Positions 34,790-44,800 are shown, numbered from the stretch's first letter. The stretch: 64,000 bases of DNA from Saccharopolyspora dendranthemae (GCF_007829955.1 NZ_VIWX01000001.1:124001-188000); one strand, 5' to 3'. Notes: a model not told the origin generated them from the sequence alone. A program made the numbers and translations.

Positions 34790-35791
34790 TTATTCCGGTT
34801 CGGCGCCGGCGGGCACCGGTTCGGGGGCCGGTTCCTGCCGCTTGGCGCGGGACCGGGCCAGGCTCGCGACCGTGGTCACCGCCAGCGTGACCACGATGAA
34901 GCCGAGCGAGGCTGCGATGCCGATGTTCGGGACCGCGAAGTGGATCTCCTCCACGTGCGATCCGTGCAGCGCCTCGATGATCAGCTTGAGGCCGATGAAG
35001 CCGAGGATGACCGCCAGCCCGTAGCTGAGGTAGATCAGCCGGTCCAGCAGCCCGCCGATGACGAAGTACAGCTGCCGGAGCCCCATCAGCGCGAAGGCGT
35101 TCGCGGTGAAGATGATGAAGCCGTCCTTGGTCAGCCCGAAGATGGCCGGCATCGAGTCGAGCGCGAAGATCACGTTGGCCAGCCCGAGCGCCGCCACGAC
35201 CAGCAGCAGCGGGGTGAACATCCGCTTGCCGTCGACGCGGGTGACCATCTTGCCGCCGTCGTAGGTGTCGGTCGTGGGCACGAACTTCTGCAGCGCGCGG
35301 ATCATCCCGCTGCCCTCGTCGTCGGGCTCGTCGCCACCGGCGTCGCGAGCGACCTTGATCGCGGTGTAGATCAGGAACGCGCCGAACAGGTAGAACACCC
35401 AGTTGAACGCGCTGAGCACCGCCACGCCCGCCGCGATGCACGCCGCGCGCAGCACGAGCGAGATCAGGATGCCGATGTAGAGCACCCGGTGCTGGTGCTC
35501 GCGGGGCACCGCGAAGCGCGACATGATGATCACGAAGACGAACAGGTTGTCCACCGACAGGCTGTACTCGGTGACGTACCCGGCGAAGAACTCCGCGCCG
35601 CTGGTGGAACCGGCGAAGACGAACAGCAGCCCGCCGAAGATCACCGCGAGCGCGACGTAAAAGGCCACCCACAGGCTCGCCTCCTTGACGCCGACCGCGT
35701 GCGGTCGCCGCCCCACCACCAGCAGGTCTGCCGCGATCAGGCCGAGCAGCGCGACGAGCGTCACCGCCCACACCCACACCGGGAAGTTCAT
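34790..35791 (-). CDS. TerC-family integral membrane protein
   Basis: 333 aa with about nine helices. The TerC signature EYSLSVDNLFVFVIIMSRFAVP and the second acidic motif NVIFALDSMPAIFGLT are both present, together with GLKLIIEALH. TerC/Alx proteins export metal ions such as manganese or load metals onto secreted enzymes. The 5' region was read for a manganese (yybP-ykoY) riboswitch and none was recognised. The tail is Pro/Glu-rich. Confidence 0.92.
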   Translation of the reverse strand: MNFPVWVWAVTLVALLGLIAADLLVVGRRPHAVGVKEASLWVAFYVALAVIFGGLLFVFAGSTSGAEFFAGYVTEYSLSVDNLFVFVIIMSRFAVPREHQHRVLYIGILISLVLRAACIAAGVAVLSAFNWVFYLFGAFLIYTAIKVARDAGGDEPDDEGSGMIRALQKFVPTTDTYDGGKMVTRVDGKRMFTPLLLVVAALGLANVIFALDSMPAIFGLTKDGFIIFTANAFALMGLRQLYFVIGGLLDRLIYLSYGLAVILGFIGLKLIIEALHGSHVEEIHFAVPNIGIAASLGFIVVTLAVTTVASLARSRAKRQEPAPEPVPAGAEPE

Positions 35792-36066
35792 CCGCGTCCC
35801 CTCACACCGACAGCTGCACGCCCTGCCCCGGATCCGGACAAGTGCATGCAGAATACTGTATGGAAAACCGGACCCCGGGCGATCGTTGCGACAATCCCGG
35901 CGAATTCGGGCGGAAGAACACGCACATTGGTGCGGAAATCACAGCCGGGCGGGCACTTTTGGGGCACTAAGTCCGATTCATCCTCACCGGGGCCGTTATC
36001 CCGATCGTCCACACTGGACTCATGATCCCATGCGGGCCGGAATCCTCGTGCTCCGGTCACCCCGGG

Positions 36067-36677
36067 TCAAGGGGTCGTGGTCAGGACCGCGAACCAGCGC
36101 CCGTCGATCTCGACCAGCCGCCTGCCGAACCCGGCGGCCAGCGCGGAGATCGCGTCGGCACCGACCCTCGCCCAGCGGAACGCTCGTCCCCGTCCACCCG
36201 CACCGACGACCGTTCCGCTGCCGCGCCAGACGCCGGTACCCGGCGGTTCCACCTCGACCCAGGCCGCTCCCCCGGGCCGCAGGAGACCCCGCACCCGGCC
36301 GAGCAGAGCGGCCGGGTCGCCGCCGATGCCGATGTTGCCGTCCAGCAGCAGCACCTCACGCCACCCCCGCTCGCCCGGCAGCGGGCCGAACACGTCGCGG
36401 TGCAGCGCCATCGCTCCGGCGCGAGGGTCATCTCGACCGCCAGCGGCGAGCTGTCGATGCCCAGGCACATCACGCCGGTTCCGGTCAGCGCCGCCGCGAG
36501 CCTGCCCGGGCCGCAGCCGATGTCGAGCACCGGGCCCCGGCACGCGGCCAGCACGTGGCGGTCGGCGGAGTCGGGCTGGGCGATCCAGCGGTGGCCGGGC
36601 AGTCGGCGGATGCCGCCGTCGCTGGTCTCCAAGGTCGCCGCGGCACCGCTGAGAGCCGCGTCGAACTCACCGCTCAC
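36067..36677 (-). pseudogene. Class I SAM methyltransferase with a frameshift
   Basis: From GTG 36677, which overlaps the upstream stop by 4 nt, the frame gives the SAM motif VLDIGCGPGRLAAALTGTGVMCLGIDSS and continues to AVEMT. The natural continuation (GAMALHRDVFG, LLLDGNIGIGGDPAALL and AWVEVEPPGTG, up to WFAVLTTTP) is in another frame. The switch occurs near 36420-36430, where one base appears missing or two extra. Either half is truncated alone. A sequencing error or a recent inactivating mutation are both possible. It is the third gene of the GT2/DUF2064 operon. Confidence 0.65.
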
Positions 36678-37330
36678 CGAGGGCACCCGGCCACCGCCGC
36701 GGCGAAACGGCCGCGCGGCACCAGCTCGGCCACCGCGCGGGCGTCGGGCATGGTGTCGACGTCGGTGAGTTCGGGCAGCTCGACGACGCGCAGGCCGGCC
36801 CCGCGCAGCGCGTTGAGCGTCCGCCTGCCGGTGTCCGGCCGGGACGTCGGGATGTCGGCGAGCAGCGCCGCGGCACGGGGATCGCGGAAGCCGATGGCCC
36901 ACCAGCCCCCGTCGGTGGCGGGTCCGTAGACCGCATCGGTCGCGGCCAGCCTCCCGCAGGCGTCCCCGAGCAGCGCCGCGGTGACCTGCGGGGTGTCCAT
37001 CCCGATCTGCAGCACCGGTGCCCCCGGCCGAGCAGCGGCGGTGTCGGCGTGCGCGAGTGCCAGCCGCTGCGGGAAGCCGTCACCGCGTTGCGGTAGCACG
37101 CGGCCCGCCGCGAGCGCGTCGCGCAGTTCAGGAGCCCGGGCGGCGAGGTCGACATCTCCGGTGAGGGCGACCACCGCGCGGGCCGCGGGCGTCGCACGCA
37201 CGGCATCGAGCGTGTCCAGCAGGCTCGCCGCGGCGATCCCGGCGGCCTGCTCCGGCGTGGCCGGCGGGCACAACCGGGTCTTGGCGAGCCCGGCGACCGG
37301 CGCCTTGGCGACCACCAGCAGCGCGGTCAT
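36674..37330 (-). CDS. DUF2064/TIGR04282 glycosyltransferase-like protein
   Basis: 218-aa nucleotidyl/glycosyl-transferase fold (GT-A, CofC-like). It has VVAKAPVAGLAKTRLCPP at the N-terminus, then LQIGMDTPQ with the metal-binding Asp, and GPATDGGWWAIG. The start overlaps the GT2 stop by 4 nt (ATGA) and its stop overlaps the methyltransferase start. Families of this kind act on sugar nucleotides; the product is unknown. Confidence 0.85.
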   Translation of the reverse strand: MTALLVVAKAPVAGLAKTRLCPPATPEQAAGIAAASLLDTLDAVRATPAARAVVALTGDVDLAARAPELRDALAAGRVLPQRGDGFPQRLALAHADTAAARPGAPVLQIGMDTPQVTAALLGDACGRLAATDAVYGPATDGGWWAIGFRDPRAAALLADIPTSRPDTGRRTLNALRGAGLRVVELPELTDVDTMPDARAVAELVPRGRFAAAVAGCPR

Positions 37331-37986
37331 CGCAGCACCCGCGCCATGTCGCGGACGGCCCGCAGCGTGCCCCGCACGGATCCGGAGACCTTCGAGCGGG
37401 TTCCCGCTGCGCGGGGCCGGTACTCGACGTCGATCTCCACGATCCGCCAGCCCGCTCCACCGGCCCTGCTCAGCAGTTCGAGGGGATAGCCGAAGGCGCG
37501 GTCGGCGACACCGAGCTCCAGGAGGTCTGCTCGGCGAACGGCTCGCAGCGGAGCGATGTCGTGAACCGGCACCCCGCGTCGGCGCAGCAGGGCGGCGATC
37601 AACGCGTTGCCCGCCCGCGCGTGCAACGGCCAGGCACCGGGCGCGGCCGGGACCCGCCTGCCGACGGCCAGATCCGCCCCGCGACGCACCTGCTCGACCA
37701 GCTCCGGCAGCACCGCCGGGTCCAAGGAGCCGTCGCAGTCGGCGAAGCACACGATCTCGGAGCGCGCGGATTCGAGGCCGGTGTGCACGGCGGCGCCGTA
37801 GCCGCGGCGCGGTTCGGCGAGCACAGTCGCACCGCGGGCTTCAGCGATGTCGGGCGATCCGTCGCGAGATCCGTTGTCCACCACCAGCGCCCGGTATCCA
37901 GGAGGCAACGCCGCGAGCACTCCGGGCAGAGCGGCGGCTTCGTCGAGGCAGGGCAGCACCACGTCCACTTCGTCCACGAGGATCAT
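37327..37986 (-). CDS. Family 2 glycosyltransferase
   Basis: 219 aa from ATG 37986, cytosolic GT-A fold. It has VDVVLPCLDEAAALP, VVDNGSRDGSPDIA and the DxD-like CFADCDGSLDP. It lacks C-terminal membrane helices. No good ribosome site is visible upstream, so the start is uncertain. It opens the minus-strand GT2/DUF2064/methyltransferase operon and diverges from the plus-strand membrane protein. Confidence 0.85.
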   Translation of the reverse strand: MILVDEVDVVLPCLDEAAALPGVLAALPPGYRALVVDNGSRDGSPDIAEARGATVLAEPRRGYGAAVHTGLESARSEIVCFADCDGSLDPAVLPELVEQVRRGADLAVGRRVPAAPGAWPLHARAGNALIAALLRRRGVPVHDIAPLRAVRRADLLELGVADRAFGYPLELLSRAGGAGWRIVEIDVEYRPRAAGTRSKVSGSVRGTLRAVRDMARVLR

Positions 37987-38084
37987 GCAAGCGCACAGTG
38001 GACGCACCGAAAAGAGCTGCGGCGCTTACCGAATCCTTACGCCGGAAGAGTTGTTACGAGGTTCTGACGGATCGCCGCGATCCG

Positions 38085-38113
38085 TTGGCGGCCGGTGGGC
38101 GCGCGACTACCTT
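38085..38113 (+). promoter_or_regulatory. Promoter of the GT-C-like gene (leaderless)
   Basis: TTGGCG (38085-38090) is 17 bp from TACCTT (38108-38113), and the GTG at 38121 follows after 7 bp. The spacing is ideal for a leaderless transcript. Confidence 0.55.
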
Positions 38114-38120
38114 CGCGGCG

Positions 38121-39446
38121 GTGCCCACCCTGCCCCGACGCGCCGAGCCGATCGCGTTCGCCACCGCCGCGCTGATCATCGCCGGCACGGCGGTCGCCGG
38201 TCACCTCCTCAACCGAGCCGGTGTCCCGCTGCACGCCGACGGCGCCCCGCTCTTCGGCTTCTGGCATCCCCACGTCGGCCCTGGAACGCCGCTGGCGATC
38301 GGTCTGGCGATCGCGGTGGTCGCGTGGGGCCCGCCGCTGGCGGCACGGCTGCCGTGGCGAGGCCTGCTCGCGGCCGGCTACGCGGCGGCGCTGGGCTGGA
38401 CGGTGTCGCTGGCACTGGTGGACGGGTGGCGCGCGGGAATCACCGAGCGGCTCACCGACTGGACCGAGTACCTCCACGACGTGCCCCGCGTGCACGACAT
38501 CCCGATGATGCTCGGCGAGTTCACCCACCACGTGCTCGCCGGTCAGCCCGGGTCCTGGACGGTGCACGTCTCGGGACACCCACCGGGCGCCCTGCTGGTC
38601 TACACGTGGCTGGACCGGCTCGGGCTCGGCGGCGGCACCTGGGCGTCGGTGGTGACATTGCTGGTGGCCTCGACGACCGCGGTCGCGATCCCGGTGACCG
38701 TCAGGGCGCTGCGCGACGAGCGCGCGGCGCGCGCTGTGGTTCCCTTCGTGGCGCTGTTCCCCGGTGCGGTGTGGATGGGCGTCTCGGCCGATGGGCTGTT
38801 CGCCGGTGTCACCACGGCCGGCATCGCGCTGCTGGCCCTGCGCCGCGCGGTGCCCGCTCTGCTCGGCGGGCTGCTGCTGGGCTTCGCGCTGTTCCTCAGC
38901 TACGGACTCGCGCTCGTCGCCGTGCCCGCGCTCGCCGTGGTGCTGGCCCGCCGGTCGTGGAAGACCGTCCTGATCGCCGCGCTCGGCGCGCTGATCGTCG
39001 TGGGTGCCTTCGCCGCGGCCGGGTTCTGGTGGGTCGACGGCTACCACCTCGTGGTCCAGCGCTACCACCAGGGCGCATTCGCCCAGCGGCCCTACACCTA
39101 CTGGGTGTTGGGCAACATCGGCGCCTTCCTCCTGTCCGCAGGCCCGCTCGCCGCGATCGCGCTGACCGCCGCGATCTCACCGCGGGCCACCGCCTCGGAC
39201 CGGTCGAGCGCTGCGGTGGCAGGTGTCGACGCGCTGCGGATGCTGGTGATCGCCGCAGCGGTGGCGGTGCTGGCCGCGGACCTGTCGGGTTTGAGCAAGG
39301 CCGAGGTCGAACGGATCTGGTTGCCCTTCGGGGTGTGGTTCGCTGTGGGAGGTGCCCTGCTGCCCGCCGGTTCGCGGCGCTGGTGGTTGGGCGCGCAGGC
39401 GGTGACCGCGCTCGCGGTCAACCACGCGATGGCGACGAGCTGGTGA
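38121..39446 (+). CDS. Polytopic GT-C-like membrane protein
   Basis: 441 aa with about ten hydrophobic helices. A loop after helix 3 holds TEYLHDVPRVHDIP and HVSGHPPGALLVYTWLDRLG. The HPPG motif and topology resemble GT-C polyprenyl-sugar transferases or their relatives. The GTG is supported by the leaderless promoter. The stop overlaps the response-regulator start by 4 nt (GTGA). Enzyme activity is inferred only. Confidence 0.72.
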   Translation: MPTLPRRAEPIAFATAALIIAGTAVAGHLLNRAGVPLHADGAPLFGFWHPHVGPGTPLAIGLAIAVVAWGPPLAARLPWRGLLAAGYAAALGWTVSLALVDGWRAGITERLTDWTEYLHDVPRVHDIPMMLGEFTHHVLAGQPGSWTVHVSGHPPGALLVYTWLDRLGLGGGTWASVVTLLVASTTAVAIPVTVRALRDERAARAVVPFVALFPGAVWMGVSADGLFAGVTTAGIALLALRRAVPALLGGLLLGFALFLSYGLALVAVPALAVVLARRSWKTVLIAALGALIVVGAFAAAGFWWVDGYHLVVQRYHQGAFAQRPYTYWVLGNIGAFLLSAGPLAAIALTAAISPRATASDRSSAAVAGVDALRMLVIAAAVAVLAADLSGLSKAEVERIWLPFGVWFAVGGALLPAGSRRWWLGAQAVTALAVNHAMATSW

Positions 39447-40150
39447 TCAGGATGCGGGAACAGGCCGGGCGCGTGCTCGTCGTCGACGACGACCACGCGG
39501 TGCGCGACGTCGTCCGCCGCTACCTGGAGCGGGCCGGTTACCAGGTCGATCTGGCCGGTGACGGTGAGACCGCCCTGCGCAGCAACGCCGAGCTCAGGCC
39601 GGACCTCATCGTGCTGGACCTCATGCTGCCGGGCATCGGCGGCTTGGAGGTGTGCCGCGAGGTGCGCGCGAGCCGACCGGTTCCGGTGGTCATGCTGACC
39701 GCGCTGGGCGAGGAATCCGACCGGGTCGCGGGACTGGAGCTGGGAGCCGACGACTACGTCGTGAAGCCCTTCAGCCCGCGAGAGCTGGTGCTGCGCGTGA
39801 CCTCGGTGCTGCGACGCGCCACCCACGCCCCGCCCGCGATGCAGGAGTCCGTCGTGGACGGCTCCCTGGTGCTCGATCCGGACGCCCGCCGCTGCACCCT
39901 CGACGGCGTGGAGCTGGCGCTGACCACCCGCGAGTTCGACCTGCTCGCGCACCTGATGCGCAACCCCCGCAGAGCGTTCACCCGTGCCGAGCTGCTGGAA
40001 ACCGTGTGGGGCTGGAACTTCGGCGACCAGTCCACCGTGACCGTCCACATGCGACGGTTGCGCGAGAAGATCGAGCCGAGACCCGAACGCCCCCACCGGA
40101 TCAGCACCGTGTGGGGCGTCGGCTACCGCTACGACCCCGAGGCCGGCTGA
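39443..40150 (+). CDS. OmpR-family response regulator
   Basis: 235 aa. The receiver domain has the acidic pair in VVDDDHA, phosphoacceptor Asp in [10 protein letters not shown] and Lys in [12 protein letters not shown] winged-helix DNA-binding domain ([15 protein letters not shown]) follows. GTG 39443 overlaps the upstream stop; ATG 39452 is an alternative. It is coupled to the kinase by a 1-base overlap. It probably controls the surrounding envelope locus. Confidence 0.94.
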   Translation: MIRMREQAGRVLVVDDDHAVRDVVRRYLERAGYQVDLAGDGETALRSNAELRPDLIVLDLMLPGIGGLEVCREVRASRPVPVVMLTALGEESDRVAGLELGADDYVVKPFSPRELVLRVTSVLRRATHAPPAMQESVVDGSLVLDPDARRCTLDGVELALTTREFDLLAHLMRNPRRAFTRAELLETVWGWNFGDQSTVTVHMRRLREKIEPRPERPHRISTVWGVGYRYDPEAG

Positions 40151-41178
40151 TGGACCTGCTCACCGAGCTCACCCACGTCGCGCCGTACGCGATCGGCCTG
40201 TCGCTGCCGGTGGCGCTGATCGGCGCCGGGCTCCTCTACCTGCTCCGGCACCGGTCGCTGGTCACCGCGCTGACGGTGCTGGTGCTGGTGCCCCTCGTGG
40301 CGACCATGGCCGGCGTCCTCGGGATCACCGGGTTCATGTTCGGCCCGCTGCTGACCACCGTGGTCGTCATCTGCACCGCGGTCGGGGTGATCACCGTCCC
40401 GGTCGCGGTCGTGCTGGGGCGCAACATCGCGCGCCGCAGCGTGTGGGAACGCGAGGCCCGCGCCCGCGAACGCGCCGCCGAGGCCTCCCGCCGCGAGCTG
40501 GTGGCCTGGATCAGCCACGATCTGCGCACCCCGCTGGCCGGGATCCGCGCGATGGCCGAGGCGCTGGCCGACGGCGTGGTCGACGAGCCCCGCGAGATCT
40601 GCTCCTACGCGGGCCGGATCCAGGGCGAGACCGAACGGCTGTCGAGCATGGTGGACGACCTCTTCGAGCTCTCCCGGATCACCGCCGGCGCGCTGCACCT
40701 GGAGTTCGCCGCGGTACCGCTGCACGACGTCGTCAACGAGGCCGTCGCCGCCGAGCACTCGCGCGCGCAGCGGCGCGGCGTGCGGCTGGCCACCGGGACC
40801 GAGGAGTGGCCGGTGGTGACCGGCAGCGACCCGGAGCTCGCGCGGGTGGTGCGCAACCTGCTGTCCAACGCCATCCGGCACACCCCGGCGCGCGGGTCGG
40901 TGGTGCTCACCGCGGGACGCGACGGCCGCCAGGCGTGGCTGCGGGTCGACGACGGGTGCGGCGGCATCGACGCCGCCGAGCTGGAGCGGGTGTTCGACGT
41001 CGCTTACCGAGGTGATCACGCGCGCGGGGACAACGAGCACGAACCGGCCGGGGCCGGGCTGGGGCTGGCGATCGCCCGCGGCCTGGTGCAGGCCCACCAC
41101 GGGGAGCTCAGCGCCCGCAACCACGGCCCCGGGTGCCGGTTCGAGGTCCGGCTACCGCTCGCCGACGGCTTCGCGTAG
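40150..41178 (+). CDS. Two-component sensor histidine kinase
   Basis: 342 aa. Two or three N-terminal helices lead directly into a HisKA domain ([20 protein letters not shown], phospho-His). HATPase_c follows with [17 protein letters not shown] and [12 protein letters not shown]. It has little extracellular domain, so it may sense the membrane itself. Its 3' end overlaps the converging epimerase gene by 27 bp. Confidence 0.93.
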   Translation: MDLLTELTHVAPYAIGLSLPVALIGAGLLYLLRHRSLVTALTVLVLVPLVATMAGVLGITGFMFGPLLTTVVVICTAVGVITVPVAVVLGRNIARRSVWEREARARERAAEASRRELVAWISHDLRTPLAGIRAMAEALADGVVDEPREICSYAGRIQGETERLSSMVDDLFELSRITAGALHLEFAAVPLHDVVNEAVAAEHSRAQRRGVRLATGTEEWPVVTGSDPELARVVRNLLSNAIRHTPARGSVVLTAGRDGRQAWLRVDDGCGGIDAAELERVFDVAYRGDHARGDNEHEPAGAGLGLAIARGLVQAHHGELSARNHGPGCRFEVRLPLADGFA

Positions 41179-42204
41179 CGGGGCGTCGGCGAACTCCCGC
41201 ACCCCGTCGGCGAACGCGACCGAGGCGCGGAACCCGAGGACTCGGTCGGCCTTCGCCGGGTCGGCGACGATGTGCCGGACGTCGTTGGGCCGCGCACCAC
41301 CGACCACCTCCGGTGCCGGACCACCGCAGGCCAGCGACAGCTCCCGGGCGAGGTCCCCGATCGTGCGGGGTCGTCCGGAGCAGATGTTGACCGCGTCCAG
41401 CTCTCCCGGCGGCGCCTGCGTTCCCACCGCGGCGAGGTTGGCGGCGGCGACGTCCCGGACGTGCACGAAATCGCGCCGCTGACCACCGTCCTCCAGCACG
41501 GTCGGGGCCTCGCCCCGCTCCAGGGCGGAGCGGAACAGCGAGGCCACACCCGCGTACGGGGTGCCGCTGGGCATCCGCGGGCCGTAGACGTTGTGGTAGC
41601 GCAACGCCCTCACGTCTCCCCCGGTCTGCCGGGCCCAGGCCGCAGCGAGGTGTTCCTGCGCGAGCTTGGTCGCCGCGTAGGTGCTGCGCGGGTCGAGCAC
41701 GGCGTCCTCGGGCACCGACTCGGATTCCAGGGGTTCGCCGCAGCGCGGGCACGGCGGCTCGAACCTGCCTGCGCCGATGTCCTCGGCACGACGCTGGCCG
41801 GGCCGGACCAGGCCGTGCTCGGCGCAGCGGTAGCGACCTTCGCCGTAGACCACCATCGAGGACGCCAGCACCAGCCGCCGCACCCCGGCCTCGTGCATCG
41901 CGGCGAGCAGCACCGCGGTCCCGAGGTCGTTGTGCGCGGCGAAAGCGGGCATGTCGGAGGGATCGACGCCGTGCCCGACCATCGCCGCTTGGTGGCAGAC
42001 CAGGTCCACGCCGCGCAGCAGCTCGCGCACCAGCTCCGCGTCCCGCACGTCGCCGCGCACCAGCGGGTGCCGGGTCTCGGGCTCGACGCCGTGCGCCTGA
42101 GGCAGCAGCGCGTCGAGCGCGACGGTCTCGTGGCCGTGGGCGGTGAGGGTGTCGGCGATGGCCGAACCGATGAATCCGGCAGCGCCGGTCAGCAGAATGC
42201 GCAC
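41152..42204 (-). CDS. NAD-dependent sugar-nucleotide epimerase/dehydratase with Cys/His insert
   Basis: 350-aa extended SDR. It has [14 protein letters not shown] at the N-terminus, catalytic Tyr176 and Lys180 (STYAATK) and YHNVYGPRM. An insertion before the active site holds Cys127, His130, Cys152 and Cys155 (CAEHG and CPRCGEP), resembling a zinc-binding knuckle seldom seen in the core family. The substrate is probably a nucleotide-sugar. It converges with the kinase gene. Confidence 0.85.
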   Translation of the reverse strand: MRILLTGAAGFIGSAIADTLTAHGHETVALDALLPQAHGVEPETRHPLVRGDVRDAELVRELLRGVDLVCHQAAMVGHGVDPSDMPAFAAHNDLGTAVLLAAMHEAGVRRLVLASSMVVYGEGRYRCAEHGLVRPGQRRAEDIGAGRFEPPCPRCGEPLESESVPEDAVLDPRSTYAATKLAQEHLAAAWARQTGGDVRALRYHNVYGPRMPSGTPYAGVASLFRSALERGEAPTVLEDGGQRRDFVHVRDVAAANLAAVGTQAPPGELDAVNICSGRPRTIGDLARELSLACGGPAPEVVGGARPNDVRHIVADPAKADRVLGFRASVAFADGVREFADAPLREAVGER

Positions 42205-42340
42205 GCCCCGACGCTAGGTCCGACACGATCTGGACCAGTCCGAGCAGACCGCGATGTCATCCTTCCGCAAGAACTTTCAGCTCTCTTACGCACAGCTCCC
42301 GGCACTGGCCCCCGGCGGTGAAGCGAGCTCGAATGGACCC

Positions 42341-43849
42341 ATGACTTCGCTCTCCCACGGCCGTGCGGTCGTGATCGGACTCCTCGCGGCCGGTTCGGCG
42401 CTGGCGGCCGGGCACCTGGTGGCCGGCTTCGGCGATCCGCGCACCTCGCCCCCGGTCGCCGTCGGCGGCGCCTTCATCGACCTGGTGCCACCCGGCGTCA
42501 AGGAGTTCGCGGTCGCGGTCTTCGGCACCGCCGACAAGCTCGCGCTGATCGTCGGGATGGCACTGGTCATCGCCGCGCTGGGCGCGCTGGCAGGGCTGGT
42601 CTCGCGGCGCTCGGTGCTGCCCGGCGCTCTGGTGATCGGCGCGTTCGGGCTGGTCGGGGTGGTGGCGGCGCTGAGCCGTCCTGAGGGAGGTGTGGCGCCC
42701 GCGCTGGTCTCGATGATCGTCGGGGTCGGCGTGTTCGCCGTGCTGCACCACCTCGGACGGGGTCCGGCGGCTCCCAGCGCCGAGATCGAGCGTCGTCGTT
42801 TCCTGGCCACCTCGGGCCTGGTCGTGGTCGGAGCCGGGTTGGCGGGGATCACCGGCAGCTCGCTGTCGAAGGGATCCGGGGTGGCCACCTCGCAGCGAGC
42901 CGTGGCCGCCCGGTTGCCGAAGGTGCCCGCACCACCGATCCCCGCCGGCGCGGACTTCGTCGCCGACGGCACGCCGAGCTTCATCACCCCCAACAGCGGC
43001 TTCTACCGGATCGACACCGCCCTGGTCGTTCCGCAGCTGCGCGCCGAGGACTGGCGGCTGCGCCTGCACGGGATGGTCGATCGCGAGCTGGACCTGTCGT
43101 TCACCGACCTGATCAACCGGAGGCTGGAGTCGCGCACCATCACGCTGGCGTGCGTGTCCAACGAGGTCGGCGGCAACCTGATCTCGACCGCCAACTTCGT
43201 CGGCGTCCCGGTCCGGGACCTGCTGCTGGAGGCGGGCGTCCGGCCGGGAGCGCAGCAGCTGCTGACCACCAGCACCGACGGCTACAGCGCGGGCACCCCC
43301 GTCGACGTGCTGCTGGAACCGGACCGGGGCGCGCTGCTGGCCTTCGAGATGAACGGCGAACCGCTGCCCGCACGTCACGGGTTCCCGGTCCGCATGGTCG
43401 TTCCCGGTCTCTACGGCTACGTCTCGGCGACGAAGTGGCTGGTCGACGCCGAGGTCACCACTTTCGACCGGCCGGCCTACTGGCAGCAGCGCGGCTGGTC
43501 CCAGCAAGGCCCGATCAAGACCCAGTCGCGCATCGACCGGCCGCAGCGAGCCGCCCAGATCCCGGCCGGCCCGGTCACCGTCGCCGGCATCGCGTGGGCG
43601 CAGCACACCGGCATCGACGCCGTGCAGGTGCGCGTCGACGGCGGCCCCTGGCAGTCCGCCGAACTGGCCACCGAGGTCGGCCGCGACACCTGGCGCATGT
43701 GGCGGGCCACGCTCGAACTGCCCACCGGCGACCACGTCGTGCAGTGCCGCGCCATCGACCGCGACGGGGTCCCGCAGATCGAAGCGCGCCAAGGCGTCGT
43801 GCCCGACGGCGCGACGGGCCTGCACGAGACGACGTTCCGGTGCGCGTGA
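42341..43849 (+). CDS. Membrane-anchored sulfite oxidase-family molybdopterin oxidoreductase
   Basis: 502 aa. Four hydrophobic helices come first, then a twin-arginine-like ERRRFLATSG before a fifth (VVVGAGLAGITGSS). The catalytic part is the oxidoreductase molybdopterin domain with the Mo ligand Cys271 in TLACVSNEVGGN. A C-terminal Mo-co dimerisation/Ig-like domain (VAGIAWAQHTGIDAVQVRVDGGPW) follows. ATG 42341 is chosen; the frame is open to 42254. The catalytic face is predicted to be outside the membrane. The electron acceptor is unknown. Confidence 0.88.
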   Translation: MTSLSHGRAVVIGLLAAGSALAAGHLVAGFGDPRTSPPVAVGGAFIDLVPPGVKEFAVAVFGTADKLALIVGMALVIAALGALAGLVSRRSVLPGALVIGAFGLVGVVAALSRPEGGVAPALVSMIVGVGVFAVLHHLGRGPAAPSAEIERRRFLATSGLVVVGAGLAGITGSSLSKGSGVATSQRAVAARLPKVPAPPIPAGADFVADGTPSFITPNSGFYRIDTALVVPQLRAEDWRLRLHGMVDRELDLSFTDLINRRLESRTITLACVSNEVGGNLISTANFVGVPVRDLLLEAGVRPGAQQLLTTSTDGYSAGTPVDVLLEPDRGALLAFEMNGEPLPARHGFPVRMVVPGLYGYVSATKWLVDAEVTTFDRPAYWQQRGWSQQGPIKTQSRIDRPQRAAQIPAGPVTVAGIAWAQHTGIDAVQVRVDGGPWQSAELATEVGRDTWRMWRATLELPTGDHVVQCRAIDRDGVPQIEARQGVVPDGATGLHETTFRCA

Positions 43850-43927
43850 CCGGCATCACTTCCGTTGGACATGGGCGCTCGAGCTGAGCAACCGTTCAGT
43901 GCGGAACTCGTGTGAGGGGAGCGTGCG

Positions 43928-44800
43928 GTGGCCGACGGCGGGACGGGCATTTTCAAGTCGGTGGACGACGTCGTCGAGAAGCTGGCCGAGACCGGCTACC
44001 TGGCTTCCACGGCCGTGGCCACGACCGTGTTCCTCGCCGACAAGCTCGGGAAACCGCTGCTGGTCGAAGGTCCCGCGGGCGTCGGCAAGACCGAGCTGGC
44101 CAAAGCGGTCGCGACCGTCGCCGACGCGCGACTGGTGCGGCTGCAGTGCTACGAGGGCATCGACGAGGCGCGGGCGCTCTACGAGTGGAACCACGCCAAG
44201 CAGCTGCTGCGCATCACCGCGGGCCGGGACGAGACCTGGGACGAGGCCCGCACCGACATCTTCAGCGAGGAGTTCCTGCTCGCGAGGCCGCTGCTGACGG
44301 CGATCAGCGGCGAGGAGCCGACGGTGCTGCTCATCGACGAGACCGACAAGGCCGACGTCGAGGTCGAAGGGCTGCTGCTGGAGGTGCTCAGCGACTTCCA
44401 GGTGACGGTTCCCGAGCTCGGCACCGTCAGCGCGTCGCAGCGCCCGTTCGTGGTGCTGACCTCCAACGCCACCCGCGAGCTGTCCGAGGCGCTGCGGCGC
44501 CGCTGCCTGTTCCTGCACATCGACTTCCCCGACGCCGAACTCGAGCAGCGCATCGTGTCGCTCAAGGTCCCGGGCCTCGACGAGGCGCTGGCCGGATCGG
44601 TCGTGGAGGTGGTGGGCGCGCTGCGCGGGATGCAGCTGCGCAAGTCCCCGTCGGTGGCCGAGACGATCGATTGGGCCCGCACGCTGCTCGCCCTCGGCGC
44701 GGACACCCTCGACGAGGACGTGGTCCGCGACAGCCTCGGCGTGATCCTCAAGCACCAGGAGGACGTCCGCCGGGCCGCTGAGAAGCTGGTCGTGCCATGA
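43928..44800 (+). CDS. MoxR-type AAA+ ATPase
   Basis: 290 aa. Walker A GPAGVGKT (48-55), Walker B VLLIDETDKAD and the sensor 1-like VVLTSNATRELS are present. A GGGGAG site precedes GTG 43928. The stop overlaps the next start by 4 nt. MoxR ATPases work with vWA proteins as chaperones for metal-cofactor enzyme maturation; CoxD/CoxE are relatives. The adjacent molybdoenzyme might be a client. Confidence 0.9.
   Translation: MADGGTGIFKSVDDVVEKLAETGYLASTAVATTVFLADKLGKPLLVEGPAGVGKTELAKAVATVADARLVRLQCYEGIDEARALYEWNHAKQLLRITAGRDETWDEARTDIFSEEFLLARPLLTAISGEEPTVLLIDETDKADVEVEGLLLEVLSDFQVTVPELGTVSASQRPFVVLTSNATRELSEALRRRCLFLHIDFPDAELEQRIVSLKVPGLDEALAGSVVEVVGALRGMQLRKSPSVAETIDWARTLLALGADTLDEDVVRDSLGVILKHQEDVRRAAEKLVVP

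Noticed and set aside
35792..36066. Possible manganese riboswitch upstream of terC
   Set aside because: The gap was read for the conserved yybP-ykoY core and none was recognised.
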